14,976 nucleotides of DNA from JBCBJZ01 sp038522635 (GTDB lineage: Bacteria > Pseudomonadota > Alphaproteobacteria > Rhizobiales > Hyphomicrobiaceae). The stretch lies in assembly GCA_038522635.1 (NCBI GenBank), contig JBCBJZ010000093.1, positions 1 through 14,976 on the forward strand, in the 5' to 3' direction. Below, piece by piece: positions 1 to 6,887 of the stretch (positions are counted from its first letter, which is position 1; the number at the start of each line of letters is the position of its first letter). The position numbers and the translations under genes were made by a program. The notes under the pieces were generated by a model, which made no database searches, was not told the origin of the DNA, and worked only from the letters and a program-made list of their open reading frames with translations.

Positions 1-349
1 TGAAGCCGAGCAGCTTCATGAAGTGGAGCTGACCGGGGTTGAGGTGGGCGCAGAAGTGCTCGGCGATCATGCGGGCATCGAGCGCCTTGGCGTCTTCAAC
101 GCTAAGCAGGGCGGGCTTGGGCAAAGGTGCTTTCACCGTTGCTGGGATTGCCCCTGGTGCTGGCGCAGACCCGGCCGCAGCCGCGGCCGCGACCGCTTTA
201 TCGGTACCGGCCTCATCAGCGCCGCCAGAGTGCATCGCCGCACCCGGCGAAAGCGTGTCGGCAGCGTTCACGTCCCGCCTGTCATCTTGCACGTTTTCGC
301 TCCGCGCTTTGAGCGTGGGCGTCTCAGTACCATCCAAGCCGGTTGTCAT
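1..349 (-). CDS. Partial gene, N-terminal 116 codons; possibly an aminotransferase
   Basis: An open frame runs from an ATG at 347-349 off the left edge with no stop. The start is supported by AAGGAG eight bases upstream (reading minus). About the first 75 residues are low-complexity and Ala/Pro/Gly/Asp-rich, with an AVAAAAAAGSAPAPGA stretch, and look disordered. A more ordered segment follows: LLSVEDAKALDARMIAEHFC, then AHLNPGQLHFMKLLGF. The 'NPG-x4-MKLLGF' end resembles, from memory, the start of some class III PLP aminotransferases, but no catalytic residue lies inside the window, so this is a guess. The gene starts 59 bp after the epimerase stop on the same strand and is probably in the same transcript. 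The frame is real because of its start signal and lack of stops; the function is essentially unknown. Confidence 0.7.
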   Translation of the reverse strand, partial: MTTGLDGTETPTLKARSENVQDDRRDVNAADTLSPGAAMHSGGADEAGTDKAVAAAAAAGSAPAPGAIPATVKAPLPKPALLSVEDAKALDARMIAEHFCAHLNPGQLHFMKLLGF

Positions 350-408
350 GGGCGCCGCTCCTTTTGGTGGGGGCCGATCTCGCAAATCAAGAGGTCCGTT
401 GTCAGCCT

Positions 409-1455
409 CTAGGCGGCTATGGGCGCATCGGCCTTGGTCGCCGTTTGCCGGCGTCCCGCCCGGTAACCATCGTAAGCCGACTTCAGCATGCTCGTGTCAT
501 CGTGCTGCGGCGCCCAGCCCAGGTCGCGTTTCGCCTTGGACGTATCGAGCACGCAATATTCATCGGCAATCAAATACTGCTCGGGATCCATCAAGGGCAT
601 GTTCACAAGATCGAGACCGTCGAGCGTGCGCTTGACCAGCCAGGCCGGCGTCGGCAACACCAGCGAGCGGCTGCCCGCATGCGCGATGAGATCGCGCAAC
701 AACGTGCGTACCGGCGGAGGATCATCTGAGCCCAGGTTATAGGCTTCGTTCGGCAGCCCGGCCTCGGCCGCAAGCCTTGCGGCACTCGCGCAATCGAAAA
801 CCGAAATAAACTGGTAAGCGTTGCGGCCAGCGCCGATCATCGGCACCGGCAGGTTCAGATCGATCAGCTTGAACAGCTTGGTCAGAATGCCAAGGCGGCC
901 GGGCCCGATGATAAGCCGTGGCCTGAAGACACTGATCGCCATGCCCTTCGCGCGGTAGGTTTCGACCAGCTTTTCACTTTCAAGCTTGCTCAGGCCGTAT
1001 TCGCCTAGCGGGGCTGCACGGTGGTCTTCGCGCACCGGCACCTGCAGCGCGTGGCCGTAGACCATGTCGGTCGTGAAGTGCACCAGGCGATGTGCGCCCG
1101 CAGCCGCCATCGCTTCCAGAATATGTGCGGTCCCATGGTAGTTCACGGGCCAGAAAAAGTCGTGGCGTTTCGCGCGCGCCTGGAGCGGGCTCAGCATCTT
1201 CGCCGACATGTTGTAGACGACGTCATCGGCCTTCAAGCCGAGGGCTTTGAGGCTGTCAGGCGCCGTAACGTCAACTTCGATGAAGCGGGCTTGCCCGTAG
1301 ACGTCATGGCCGCTGTTGGTGATGTCGGCGACCACCACGTCAGCGCCCCGTTCAACAAGGTCCTGCGCCAGTTGCGCACCGACGAAGCCGTCGCCGCCGA
1401 TGATCACATGGCGTTTGCCCGATTGACCTTTGATACCATCGTTTTGGTTGCTCAC
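409..1455 (-). CDS. NAD(P)-dependent epimerase/dehydratase family protein (extended SDR)
   Basis: The 348-residue protein is an extended short-chain dehydrogenase/reductase, the group that includes sugar-nucleotide epimerases, 3-beta-hydroxysteroid dehydrogenases and ceramide-type ketoreductases. Visible features: the Rossmann nucleotide motif GGDGFVG at about residues 20-26, an acidic residue after strand 2 (VVVADI) suggesting NAD preference, the strand TTDMVYG at about 128-134, the catalytic YGLSK (Tyr153, Lys157), and FRPRLIIGPG at about 177-186, typical of the family. The C-terminal part (QFISVFDCASA, EAYNLGSDDPP) also fits. The start is GTG at 1455 with GGGAGG ten bases upstream, inside the stop region of the preceding transporter gene, so translation is probably coupled. 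The substrate cannot be read from the sequence. The transporter and glycosyltransferase next door hint at a lipid-linked sugar or amino-lipid role. Confidence 0.85.
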   Translation of the reverse strand: MSNQNDGIKGQSGKRHVIIGGDGFVGAQLAQDLVERGADVVVADITNSGHDVYGQARFIEVDVTAPDSLKALGLKADDVVYNMSAKMLSPLQARAKRHDFFWPVNYHGTAHILEAMAAAGAHRLVHFTTDMVYGHALQVPVREDHRAAPLGEYGLSKLESEKLVETYRAKGMAISVFRPRLIIGPGRLGILTKLFKLIDLNLPVPMIGAGRNAYQFISVFDCASAARLAAEAGLPNEAYNLGSDDPPPVRTLLRDLIAHAGSRSLVLPTPAWLVKRTLDGLDLVNMPLMDPEQYLIADEYCVLDTSKAKRDLGWAPQHDDTSMLKSAYDGYRAGRRQTATKADAPIAA

Positions 1456-1471
1456 GGGGCAGATGCCTCCC

Positions 1472-1840
1472 TCAGGATTGCGCGATCAGGATCGTGCCGC
1501 CGCAGATCATCGCAATGCCGGCGATGCGCAGCAGTCCAACGTCCTCGTTGAAGACGAAAAAGGCGTAGGCCGTGACCACCACGTAGGCGAGCGACAGAAA
1601 CGGGTAGGCGTAGCTGAGTTCGACTTTGGACAGCACGATCAGGTGCGAGGCCATCGAGATGACAAAGGTGCCAAGCCCGAGGATCACGAACGGGCTGAAC
1701 GCGACCGCCAGAACGGTGTCAAAAAGTGAGCGCTGCGGGTCGGCTGCAGCCGTGACCGCGATCATGCCTTGCTTCAGCATGATCTGTGCCGCCGCGTTGG
1801 TGAGCACAGTGAACAAGATGAGGGGGAGATACGTGGACAC
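1472..1840 (-). CDS. Small EamA/SMR-type four-helix membrane transporter (ArnE-like)
   Basis: The 122-residue hydrophobic protein has four predicted membrane helices at about 4-23, 45-68, 74-96 and 102-120. Its second half, VELSYAYPFLSLAYVVV followed by NEDVGLLRIAGIAMICGG, is typical of the small-multidrug-resistance/EamA fold and especially of ArnE-like subunits that flip undecaprenyl-linked aminosugars. The length matches single-repeat SMR proteins, which work as dimers in the inner membrane. The start is GTG at 1840 with only a weak AGGCGG upstream. The stop lies 16 bp before the epimerase start, so the two are almost certainly co-transcribed. An ArnE-like lipid-sugar flippase role is inferred from neighbours; a drug or polyamine exporter is the main alternative. 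Confidence 0.8.
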   Translation of the reverse strand: MSTYLPLILFTVLTNAAAQIMLKQGMIAVTAAADPQRSLFDTVLAVAFSPFVILGLGTFVISMASHLIVLSKVELSYAYPFLSLAYVVVTAYAFFVFNEDVGLLRIAGIAMICGGTILIAQS

Positions 1841-2050
1841 CGCTGCCGCCTAAAGGTCCGCTGCGCTTACCGCCCAGCAGTTCAGCGCGAACGTGTTTCG
1901 CTCAAGCCAAGCCCAAGCGCGCCGCCGCCGTTGAAGATGTGCCCCGCGTCTGGTTTTGAACGCTGGGAGAGCGCAATTCAAGGTTGTCCGTGTCACCGCT
2001 GCGTGGCGTGGTAAATGCTCACGCGTTCAGCATCACGGGCGGACACGCGT
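1841..2050. other. Intergenic gap between transporter and glycosyltransferase genes
   Basis: This 210-bp stretch separates two minus-strand genes. I see no convincing ORF, tRNA or terminator with a T-run. A decamer CACGCGTTCA occurs twice at its right end (starting near 2020 and 2043, the second running into the glycosyltransferase stop), and GCGCGCCGCCGCCG lies near its middle. The gap is long enough to hold a separate promoter for the transporter-epimerase genes, but I cannot point to a clear one. Confidence 0.4.
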
Positions 2051-2866
2051 TCACGCGCTGGCGGGTGGATGACGCGAGGTGCGGACCTGTCGCCATGGTG
2101 CCCGCAGCACGATGTCGCACAGCACGCGCGCGCACCGGGCATAGCGCATGGCAAGCCGACGCGGATCGCCAGCCAACCGCCACGCCCATTCCATGCCAAA
2201 GCGCTGCCAGGCCTGCGGTGCGCGATGCTGCGCGCCCGCGATGAAGTCGAGCCCGGCGCCGATGCACATAAATCCGCAAGGCACACCCTTCGCGACCGCG
2301 TAGGCCGCGAACAATTCTTGTTTGGGCGCACCCAGCGCGATGAAACAGAGCCGCGCGCCACTGGCACGGATCTCGTCCAGGGCGGCGTCGGCTTCCGGGC
2401 CGGTGGGATCGAAGTCTGCGCCTGGTGCCAACGTTCCTGCGACATCGAGTTCATCATCGCAGTGGCGCGCCAGCGCGCGAGCGCTCTTGGCAAGCACGGC
2501 AGGCGAGGAGCCGAAAAAGAACACCGGGCAGGACACGCGCGCGGCAGCCTTGCATAAGGGCGCAACAAGATCGGCGCCGGTTGTGCGTTTGAAGCTTGCG
2601 TCCTGGCGGCGGGCCAAACCGGCGACCGGGGCGCCGTCGGCGGTGATCAAGTCTGCGCTCGCATAGGCCGCGCGAAACCCATCGTCATGGCGCAACTTCA
2701 CCAGATGATCGAGGTTAAGCGTGAACAGCGTGAACGGCCCGGGCGTTTTGGCGCGCTGCATGACCGCTTGCACGGCCTCGCCAGGTGTCGCCACGTTGAT
2801 CGGCCACCCGTCGACGTGGGCGCGCGCGTGCATCGCCCTCGTGGTTATCGCGTCAGACCGTTGCAT
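2051..2866 (-). CDS. WecG/TagA/CpsF family glycosyltransferase (GT26)
   Basis: The 271-residue protein belongs to the GT26 family, which transfers a sugar such as N-acetylmannosamine (or its acid) to an undecaprenyl-diphosphate-linked acceptor at the inner face of the membrane during capsule, teichoic acid or exopolysaccharide synthesis. Family blocks appear in order: TLNLDHLVKL (about 49-58), ADLITADGAPV with the family's conserved Asp (71-81), RTTGADL (94-100), FFFGSSP (118-124), GAPKQE (181-186), GAGLDFIAG (205-213) and RAPQAWQRFGMEWAWRL (217-233). The C-terminal end is basic and may contact membrane, as in the family. The start is ATG at 2866 with GTGAGG eight bases upstream. It is divergent from hemA across a 338-bp gap and lies upstream of the transporter and epimerase on the same strand. 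Donor and acceptor are unknown. Confidence 0.9.
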   Translation of the reverse strand: MQRSDAITTRAMHARAHVDGWPINVATPGEAVQAVMQRAKTPGPFTLFTLNLDHLVKLRHDDGFRAAYASADLITADGAPVAGLARRQDASFKRTTGADLVAPLCKAAARVSCPVFFFGSSPAVLAKSARALARHCDDELDVAGTLAPGADFDPTGPEADAALDEIRASGARLCFIALGAPKQELFAAYAVAKGVPCGFMCIGAGLDFIAGAQHRAPQAWQRFGMEWAWRLAGDPRRLAMRYARCARVLCDIVLRAPWRQVRTSRHPPASA

Positions 2867-3204
2867 CGTTTACGCCTCACTTGAACTTGTTGACACCCGC
2901 GCCTTGGGGGGCTGCGTCCAGCTACAACAGGGTCCGCTCGCGCGCTTTGCACACGTCTTGGCGTGTTCCTTAGCGCGACGAACAGAAGGCTGCCAGTCAC
3001 ACAACGTCCCAGGGCGGGGTGATGCGATCCATGCCGCCCCCTCGCGGCAGGCGGTATCCAGCAAGCTTCGTACCAGCGGCCAACTTGAATGCGCTCGCGA
3101 CGTTTGGTCGGGCTCTTGCGACGTTTGGTGGGATCGCGAAGGGCAGTCGCGTGCGCTACCTCGATCGGTAACGAACGACGCAGGCGGCAGAGAAGGTTGG
3201 TGCG
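2867..3204. promoter_or_regulatory. Divergent intergenic region between the glycosyltransferase gene and hemA
   Basis: This 338-bp gap must contain the promoters for both outward-facing genes. Open frames crossing it on either strand give compositions unlike real proteins and have no ribosome-binding site, so I call it non-coding. It holds an imperfect stem with arms TCGCGC (2938-2943) and GCGCGA (2973-2978) enclosing ACACG/CGTGT. It also holds a TTGACA box at 2890-2895 without a well-spaced -10, and a 12-bp direct repeat nearer hemA that is listed separately. No promoter can be assigned with confidence. Confidence 0.5.
3097..3129. promoter_or_regulatory. Tandem 12-bp direct repeat upstream of hemA, possible operator
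   Basis: GCGACGTTTGGT occurs exactly at 3097-3108 and again at 3118-3129, a 21-bp period or two helical turns. The pair is flanked by TCGCGA on both sides (3095-3100 and 3134-3139). It ends 75 bp before the hemA start codon, a normal place for a regulator that binds as tandem units on one DNA face. That it is an operator, and for which protein, is inference. Confidence 0.35.
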
Positions 3205-4443
3205 GTGACAACGTCCTACGATAAGCGCTTTGAAGCGCATGTGCAGACCTTGCGCGATGAGGGCCGCTATCGCGTGTTTGCCGACCTCAAGCGGCAACGC
3301 GGCGCCTATCCAGCGGCGACGGATTGCTCGCAGACCGCACCGGGCGATGTCACGGTGTGGTGCAGCAACGACTACCTCGGCATGAGCCAGCATCCCAAGG
3401 TGATCGCGGCCATGCACGCAGCCCTTGACGATGTGGGTGCGGGCTCAGGCGGCACGCGCAATATTTCAGGGACCACGCATTACCACGTAGAACTCGAAGC
3501 GGCCTTGCGCGATCTCCACGCCAAAGAGGCTGCGCTGTTGTTCACGTCCGCCTTTGTCGCCAACGACGCGACGCTTTCGACGCTCGTCAAACTGATGCCC
3601 GGCACGATCATTTTTTCAGACGAGAAAAACCATGCCTCCATGATCGAAGGGATCCGCCACGGCGGCGGCGACAAGCGCATCTGGCGCCATAACGATTTGG
3701 ATCATCTGGAAAGCCTGCTGCAGGCGGTGCCACGCGATGTGCCGAAGATCATCGCGCTGGAGTCCGTCTATTCGATGGACGGCACCTTCGCGCCGCTGCA
3801 CGCGGTCTGCGATCTGGCCGAAACCTACGGCGCCCTCACCTACCTCGACGAGGTCCACGCCGTCGGCCTCTACGGACCGCGCGGCGCGGGGCTCGCCGAA
3901 CAAGTCGGAGCGCACGACCGCATCGACATCATCAACGGAACCCTCGCCAAGGGCTACGGGGTGATGGGCGGCTACATCGCTGCAAGCCGCGTGTGCTGCG
4001 ATGCCATCCGGTCCACCGCGCCGGGCTTCATCTTCACGACGTCGCTTGCACCGGCGCTGGCAGCAGGCGCGTACGCCAGCATCGAACACCTGAAGACGAG
4101 CAACGTTGAGCGCCAACGCCATCAGGAGCGCGCCGCGACCCTCAAGGGACTGCTCCACGCGGCCGGCCTTCCGGTACTCGATAGCCCCAGCCACATCGTG
4201 CCGGTCATGGTTGGCAACCCGGTCCACTGCAAAGCGGTCACCGACACCTTGATGAGCCGCTACGGCATCTACGTCCAGCCGATCAACTACCCGACGGTGC
4301 CCAAAGGCAGCGAGCGCATTCGCCTTACGCCCACGCCCTTGCACACGCCCGCGCACATGGATGCCGTGGTGAGCGCGTTACGCGAACTTTGGGCCGCCTG
4401 CCCCATCGGCCAAAACGAGACAGTCCGGCTCGCCGCGGAATAA
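3205..4443 (+). CDS. hemA: 5-aminolevulinate synthase
   Basis: The enzyme condenses glycine and succinyl-CoA to 5-aminolevulinate with PLP, the first step of tetrapyrrole synthesis by the C4 (Shemin) pathway used in Alphaproteobacteria. The 412-residue length matches the family. It aligns along its whole length with remembered Rhodobacter HemA: EGRYR with Arg21, VWCSNDYLGM (51-60), GAGSGGTRNISGTT (78-91), NHASMIEGIR (142-151), ESVYSMDG (186-193), YLDEVHAVGLYGPRG (213-227), the PLP lysine Lys249 in NGTLAKGYGVMGGY, PGFIFTTS, and GIYVQPINYPTVP near the C terminus. The lysine motif reads GTLAKGYG where the remembered ALAS form is GTLGKAYG; the catalytic Lys is kept. The start is GTG with AGAAGG eight bases upstream. 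The HAD phosphatase gene follows after 4 bp, so the two form an operon. Confidence 0.95.
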   Translation: MTTSYDKRFEAHVQTLRDEGRYRVFADLKRQRGAYPAATDCSQTAPGDVTVWCSNDYLGMSQHPKVIAAMHAALDDVGAGSGGTRNISGTTHYHVELEAALRDLHAKEAALLFTSAFVANDATLSTLVKLMPGTIIFSDEKNHASMIEGIRHGGGDKRIWRHNDLDHLESLLQAVPRDVPKIIALESVYSMDGTFAPLHAVCDLAETYGALTYLDEVHAVGLYGPRGAGLAEQVGAHDRIDIINGTLAKGYGVMGGYIAASRVCCDAIRSTAPGFIFTTSLAPALAAGAYASIEHLKTSNVERQRHQERAATLKGLLHAAGLPVLDSPSHIVPVMVGNPVHCKAVTDTLMSRYGIYVQPINYPTVPKGSERIRLTPTPLHTPAHMDAVVSALRELWAACPIGQNETVRLAAE

Positions 4444-4447
4444 GACC

Positions 4448-5131
4448 GTGACCCGCGCAATCCTCATTTTCGATCTCGATGGCACGCTCGTTGAGAGCGC
4501 TGCGGCGATCCGCGACGTCGCCAACGCCCTGTTTGCCACGCTCGATCTGGCGCCCTTAAGCCTCGCTGAAACGCGAAGCTTCATCGGCAAGGGTGCCCGT
4601 CACTTTGTGGAGCGCGCTTTGCGCCACCGCGAAGCGTTCGATGCCGCGACCATCGAGCAGCATCACGAACACTTCCAGACGCTGTACCGCGCGGCACCGG
4701 GGTCAGCGAACGCCGCGTTTCCGGGCGCGGACGCCTGCTTGCGCCACCTCCAAGCGGAAGGCCATACGCTGGCGCTGTGCACCAACAAGCCCGAGGCCCC
4801 AACCCGCGCGGTGCTCGACGCGCACGCCTGGACGGGACTGTTCACGGCGCTCGTTTGTGGCGATAGCGGTTTGGCACTCAAACCATCGCCGACCCCGCTC
4901 CGCCAAGCGGCCGACCTTGCGCGTCAGGCCACCAACGCCCCGGCTGAGACACCTTGCGTGTTCATAGGCGACAGCGAGGTCGACGCGGAGACGGCCGCCG
5001 CCGCCGGCATCGCGTTCGTGCTCTACACCGAGGGCTACCGGCACACGCCGGTGGACGCCATCCGCGCCGCAGCGACCGTGAGCGCTTTCGCCGATCTGCC
5101 AAGGTCGATAACGGCGTTACTTCAACGCTGA
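4448..5131 (+). CDS. gph: HAD-family phosphatase, phosphoglycolate phosphatase-like
   Basis: The 227-residue HAD hydrolase resembles Gph, which dephosphorylates 2-phosphoglycolate arising from photorespiration or DNA 3'-end repair. All four HAD motifs are visible: FDLDGT with nucleophile Asp9 and acid Asp11, CTNKP with Thr112, Lys145 in ALKPSPTPL, and the metal-binding GDSEVDAETA (Asp175, Asp179). The helical cap insert lies between about residues 17 and 90, as in the Gph subgroup. The start is GTG at 4448, only 4 bp after the hemA stop and with no strong ribosome-binding site, so translational coupling is likely. Related HADs act on other small phosphates such as pyridoxal phosphate, so the exact substrate is uncertain. 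Its fixed partner here is the PLP enzyme HemA. Confidence 0.8.
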   Translation: MTRAILIFDLDGTLVESAAAIRDVANALFATLDLAPLSLAETRSFIGKGARHFVERALRHREAFDAATIEQHHEHFQTLYRAAPGSANAAFPGADACLRHLQAEGHTLALCTNKPEAPTRAVLDAHAWTGLFTALVCGDSGLALKPSPTPLRQAADLARQATNAPAETPCVFIGDSEVDAETAAAAGIAFVLYTEGYRHTPVDAIRAAATVSAFADLPRSITALLQR

Positions 5132-5325
5132 GCGGCCAGCCTCCGCCTGACACAAATATTCATAACTCATTCATGAAATAGAGCGCGCCAGCACGGCGCA
5201 TAGTGCTTTGCGCCCGCACTTCAAGACATGAACTTTGCGATCACCGCACACATATCTTCAATAGTTGCTTGTTATCTACTTTCAAAACAACGTGTGTCCT
5301 TTGACACGCTGTTAAGGGGATCTTT
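5132..5325 (+). promoter_or_regulatory. AT-richer leader upstream of the SPFH lipoprotein gene
   Basis: These 194 bp are clearly less GC-rich than the flanking genes, especially 5220-5325, as expected for a promoter region. Elements seen: the palindrome TTCATGAA (near 5170), three mutually exclusive short arms GCGCC/GGCGC/GCGCC (5185-5189, 5195-5199, 5210-5214), a 5-bp hairpin GTGTC-CTTT-GACAC (5294-5307), and AAGGGGA (about 5314-5320) as the ribosome-binding site. TTGCGA (5235-5240) and CAATAG (5259-5264) at 18-bp spacing are only a weak promoter candidate. No T-run terminator for the hemA operon is evident. Confidence 0.4.
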
Positions 5326-6333
5326 ATGAAACGATTAACCATTTTTGCGACCGCCAGCATCGCCGCCCTCGCCCTCACGGGCTGCATTGGCGAATCGGTG
5401 CAAGTGCCGCCGGCCTACGTCGGCAAGGTCCTCACCAAAGACGGCTTCCAGCCCGGGTTGGTGTCGCCTTCGCAATTCAGGTTGCCGCTGTGCTTCTTTT
5501 ACTGCGACCGGCTGATCCTGGTTGAATCGAGCGACTTCGGCCTGCGCGAAGAATTCCGCAACGACCATGCGCTCTACATGCCGAAGTCCGAACTTGCCAT
5601 GCCGTTCGACGTGCGCGGCACATTCGCGGTCCGCAACGATGACCGCACGCTGCAGGCCGTGTTCGACCGCGTGCCCGCAAAGGGCCCCCGCGGCGTGCTG
5701 CGCGGCCTCGCCCATGGCGTGATCAGCAAGTCGGACATCTATCGGATCTACGGCAAAGCGGTGGTGCGCGACGTGGTCCGCCGTATCGTCTCGCAATATA
5801 CGATCGAGCAGGTTGCTTCATCGCGGGCCGCCATCAACGCGCGCCTGATCAAGGCCGTCAACGAGGCGCTCTTGAACACGCCTTTGGTCGCCCGGCGGTT
5901 TGGCTTGGCCGATGTGCGCTTCCCCAAGGTCATCCTCGACCAGAAAGAAACGGCCGCGCGCCGGCGCATCGCCATCCAGCAGGAAGAAGCTGAAAAGCAG
6001 ATCCGGCTGGTGAAGTTGCAGGCTGATCTGGAAGCTGCCCGCGCGGAACGGCAGATCCGGCGTGAGCGCGCGCAAGCGGTGCTCGAAGAAAACAAGATTT
6101 ACGCGCAATCCGTGACGGCTCGCTACCTCGCCTATCGCCGCTTGGAAGTGCTTGAGAAGCTCGCCAACAGCCCCAACACCAAATGGGTGCCGTTTGAGGC
6201 GCTTGGCACAGTCGGTCAAAGCGTGGCGTTGTTTGCCCCGCAACCCAAAGGCACGCCCAAGCCTAAGGCAACCCCGCAAAGTGGTGCAGCCAAATTGGGC
6301 CCGGCGAAGCCCACGGTCGCCACCGCTCAATGA
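5326..6333 (+). CDS. SPFH/band 7-like lipoprotein
   Basis: The 335-residue protein begins with a lipoprotein signal peptide, MKRL then a hydrophobic stretch, and a lipobox LTGC with the lipidated Cys20. Ile at +2 gives no inner-membrane retention signal, so outer-membrane anchoring is likely. Residues about 22-190 look like an SPFH (stomatin/prohibitin) domain: VPPAYVGKVLTKDGFQPGL at the start, then MPFDVRGTFAV, IYGKAVVRDVVRRIVSQYT and FGLADVRFPKV. A long charged coiled coil follows at about 200-275, rich in Glu, Arg, Gln and Ala. The tail from about 300 is Pro/Lys/Ala-rich and probably disordered. SPFH proteins usually self-assemble through the coiled coil into membrane-bound rings. The start is ATG with AAGGGGA upstream. 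It precedes a two-helix membrane protein, a plausible partner. The specific role is unknown. Confidence 0.75.
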   Translation: MKRLTIFATASIAALALTGCIGESVQVPPAYVGKVLTKDGFQPGLVSPSQFRLPLCFFYCDRLILVESSDFGLREEFRNDHALYMPKSELAMPFDVRGTFAVRNDDRTLQAVFDRVPAKGPRGVLRGLAHGVISKSDIYRIYGKAVVRDVVRRIVSQYTIEQVASSRAAINARLIKAVNEALLNTPLVARRFGLADVRFPKVILDQKETAARRRIAIQQEEAEKQIRLVKLQADLEAARAERQIRRERAQAVLEENKIYAQSVTARYLAYRRLEVLEKLANSPNTKWVPFEALGTVGQSVALFAPQPKGTPKPKATPQSGAAKLGPAKPTVATAQ

Positions 6334-6352
6334 CGCGTTCGGTGGTTCGTTC

Positions 6353-6376
6353 TGTGCGCTTTGTCGTGAGCGCACA
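6353..6376 (+). other. Intergenic hairpin between the lipoprotein and membrane-protein genes
   Basis: TGTGCGCT (6353-6360) pairs perfectly with AGCGCACA (6369-6376) across an 8-base loop. It sits in the 80-bp space between the two co-directional genes and is not followed by a T-run, so it is unlikely to be a strong intrinsic terminator. It could stabilise or process the upstream message. The function is inferred only from position. Confidence 0.45.
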
Positions 6377-6413
6377 TGCCGTCGGCGGCCTGCGTTAAGA
6401 CAAGGAGGTTCAT

Positions 6414-6830
6414 GTGATCGACTTTCGATTTTCACCTGAAGCGATGACGCTCGCGGTTATCCAAGGCGTGATCGCGGCGGCCGGCCTGCTCATCCTGGTC
6501 TGGCTGACGTGGCGCATGGTGCGCAAGCTCAAGGCGCGCGCGCAGCAACCTGCCTCGCGCCGTGAGCCCAAAGACTGGCTTCGCGTGGCGTGGCCGCCGG
6601 TGGCTTGGGCGCTCACGCTGACGCTCGGCGCGCTACTTTATTCGACCGTGCAGCCCTACAGCCCGCGCGTTATGATTCCAAAGACCGACCTCACGATCAC
6701 CACGCCGCCCGGCGTTGACGCGAAAGCGCCGGTGCAAGACCTGACGCCGCGCAAACTGACCGACGCTGAACGTCTCGCCCGCCAACGTGCGCTCGAAGCG
6801 GAGACGCGCAACCGCGTCAATCTGAAGTGA
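6414..6830 (+). CDS. Two-helix inner-membrane protein of unknown function
   Basis: I do not recognise this 138-residue protein. It has two hydrophobic helices, at about residues 13-35 and 57-78. The loop between them (about 36-56) is strongly basic and so probably cytoplasmic, which puts both ends in the periplasm. The C-terminal 60 residues are hydrophilic, with a TPP/Pro-rich stretch then a charged helix (LTDAERLARQRALEAETR). The start is GTG at 6414, five bases after a perfect AAGGAGG (6402-6408). An ATG overlapping at 6412 is followed at once by a stop and is not used. It lies 80 bp after the SPFH lipoprotein, whose soluble part would also be periplasmic, so a shared envelope complex is plausible. 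Confidence 0.75.
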   Translation: MIDFRFSPEAMTLAVIQGVIAAAGLLILVWLTWRMVRKLKARAQQPASRREPKDWLRVAWPPVAWALTLTLGALLYSTVQPYSPRVMIPKTDLTITTPPGVDAKAPVQDLTPRKLTDAERLARQRALEAETRNRVNLK

Positions 6831-6887
6831 GCGGGTGAGCCGTCAGCGGCCACCCCGGTCTTGGCCTCAGCCGCCTCAGCACCCACC

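Noticed and set aside
2890..2928. TTGACA with a downstream TACAAC as a hemA promoter
   Set aside because: The spacer is 27 bp, far from the usual 16-18 bp.
2870..3224. Open frames crossing the gap upstream of hemA on both strands
   Set aside because: No ribosome-binding sites, Cys/Trp/Ser-rich compositions unlike cellular proteins, and no motif. More likely a regulatory gap.
3616..4356. A 246-codon minus-strand open frame inside hemA
   Set aside because: Antisense shadow of a secure gene; the composition is His/Arg/Asp-rich with no recognisable motif.
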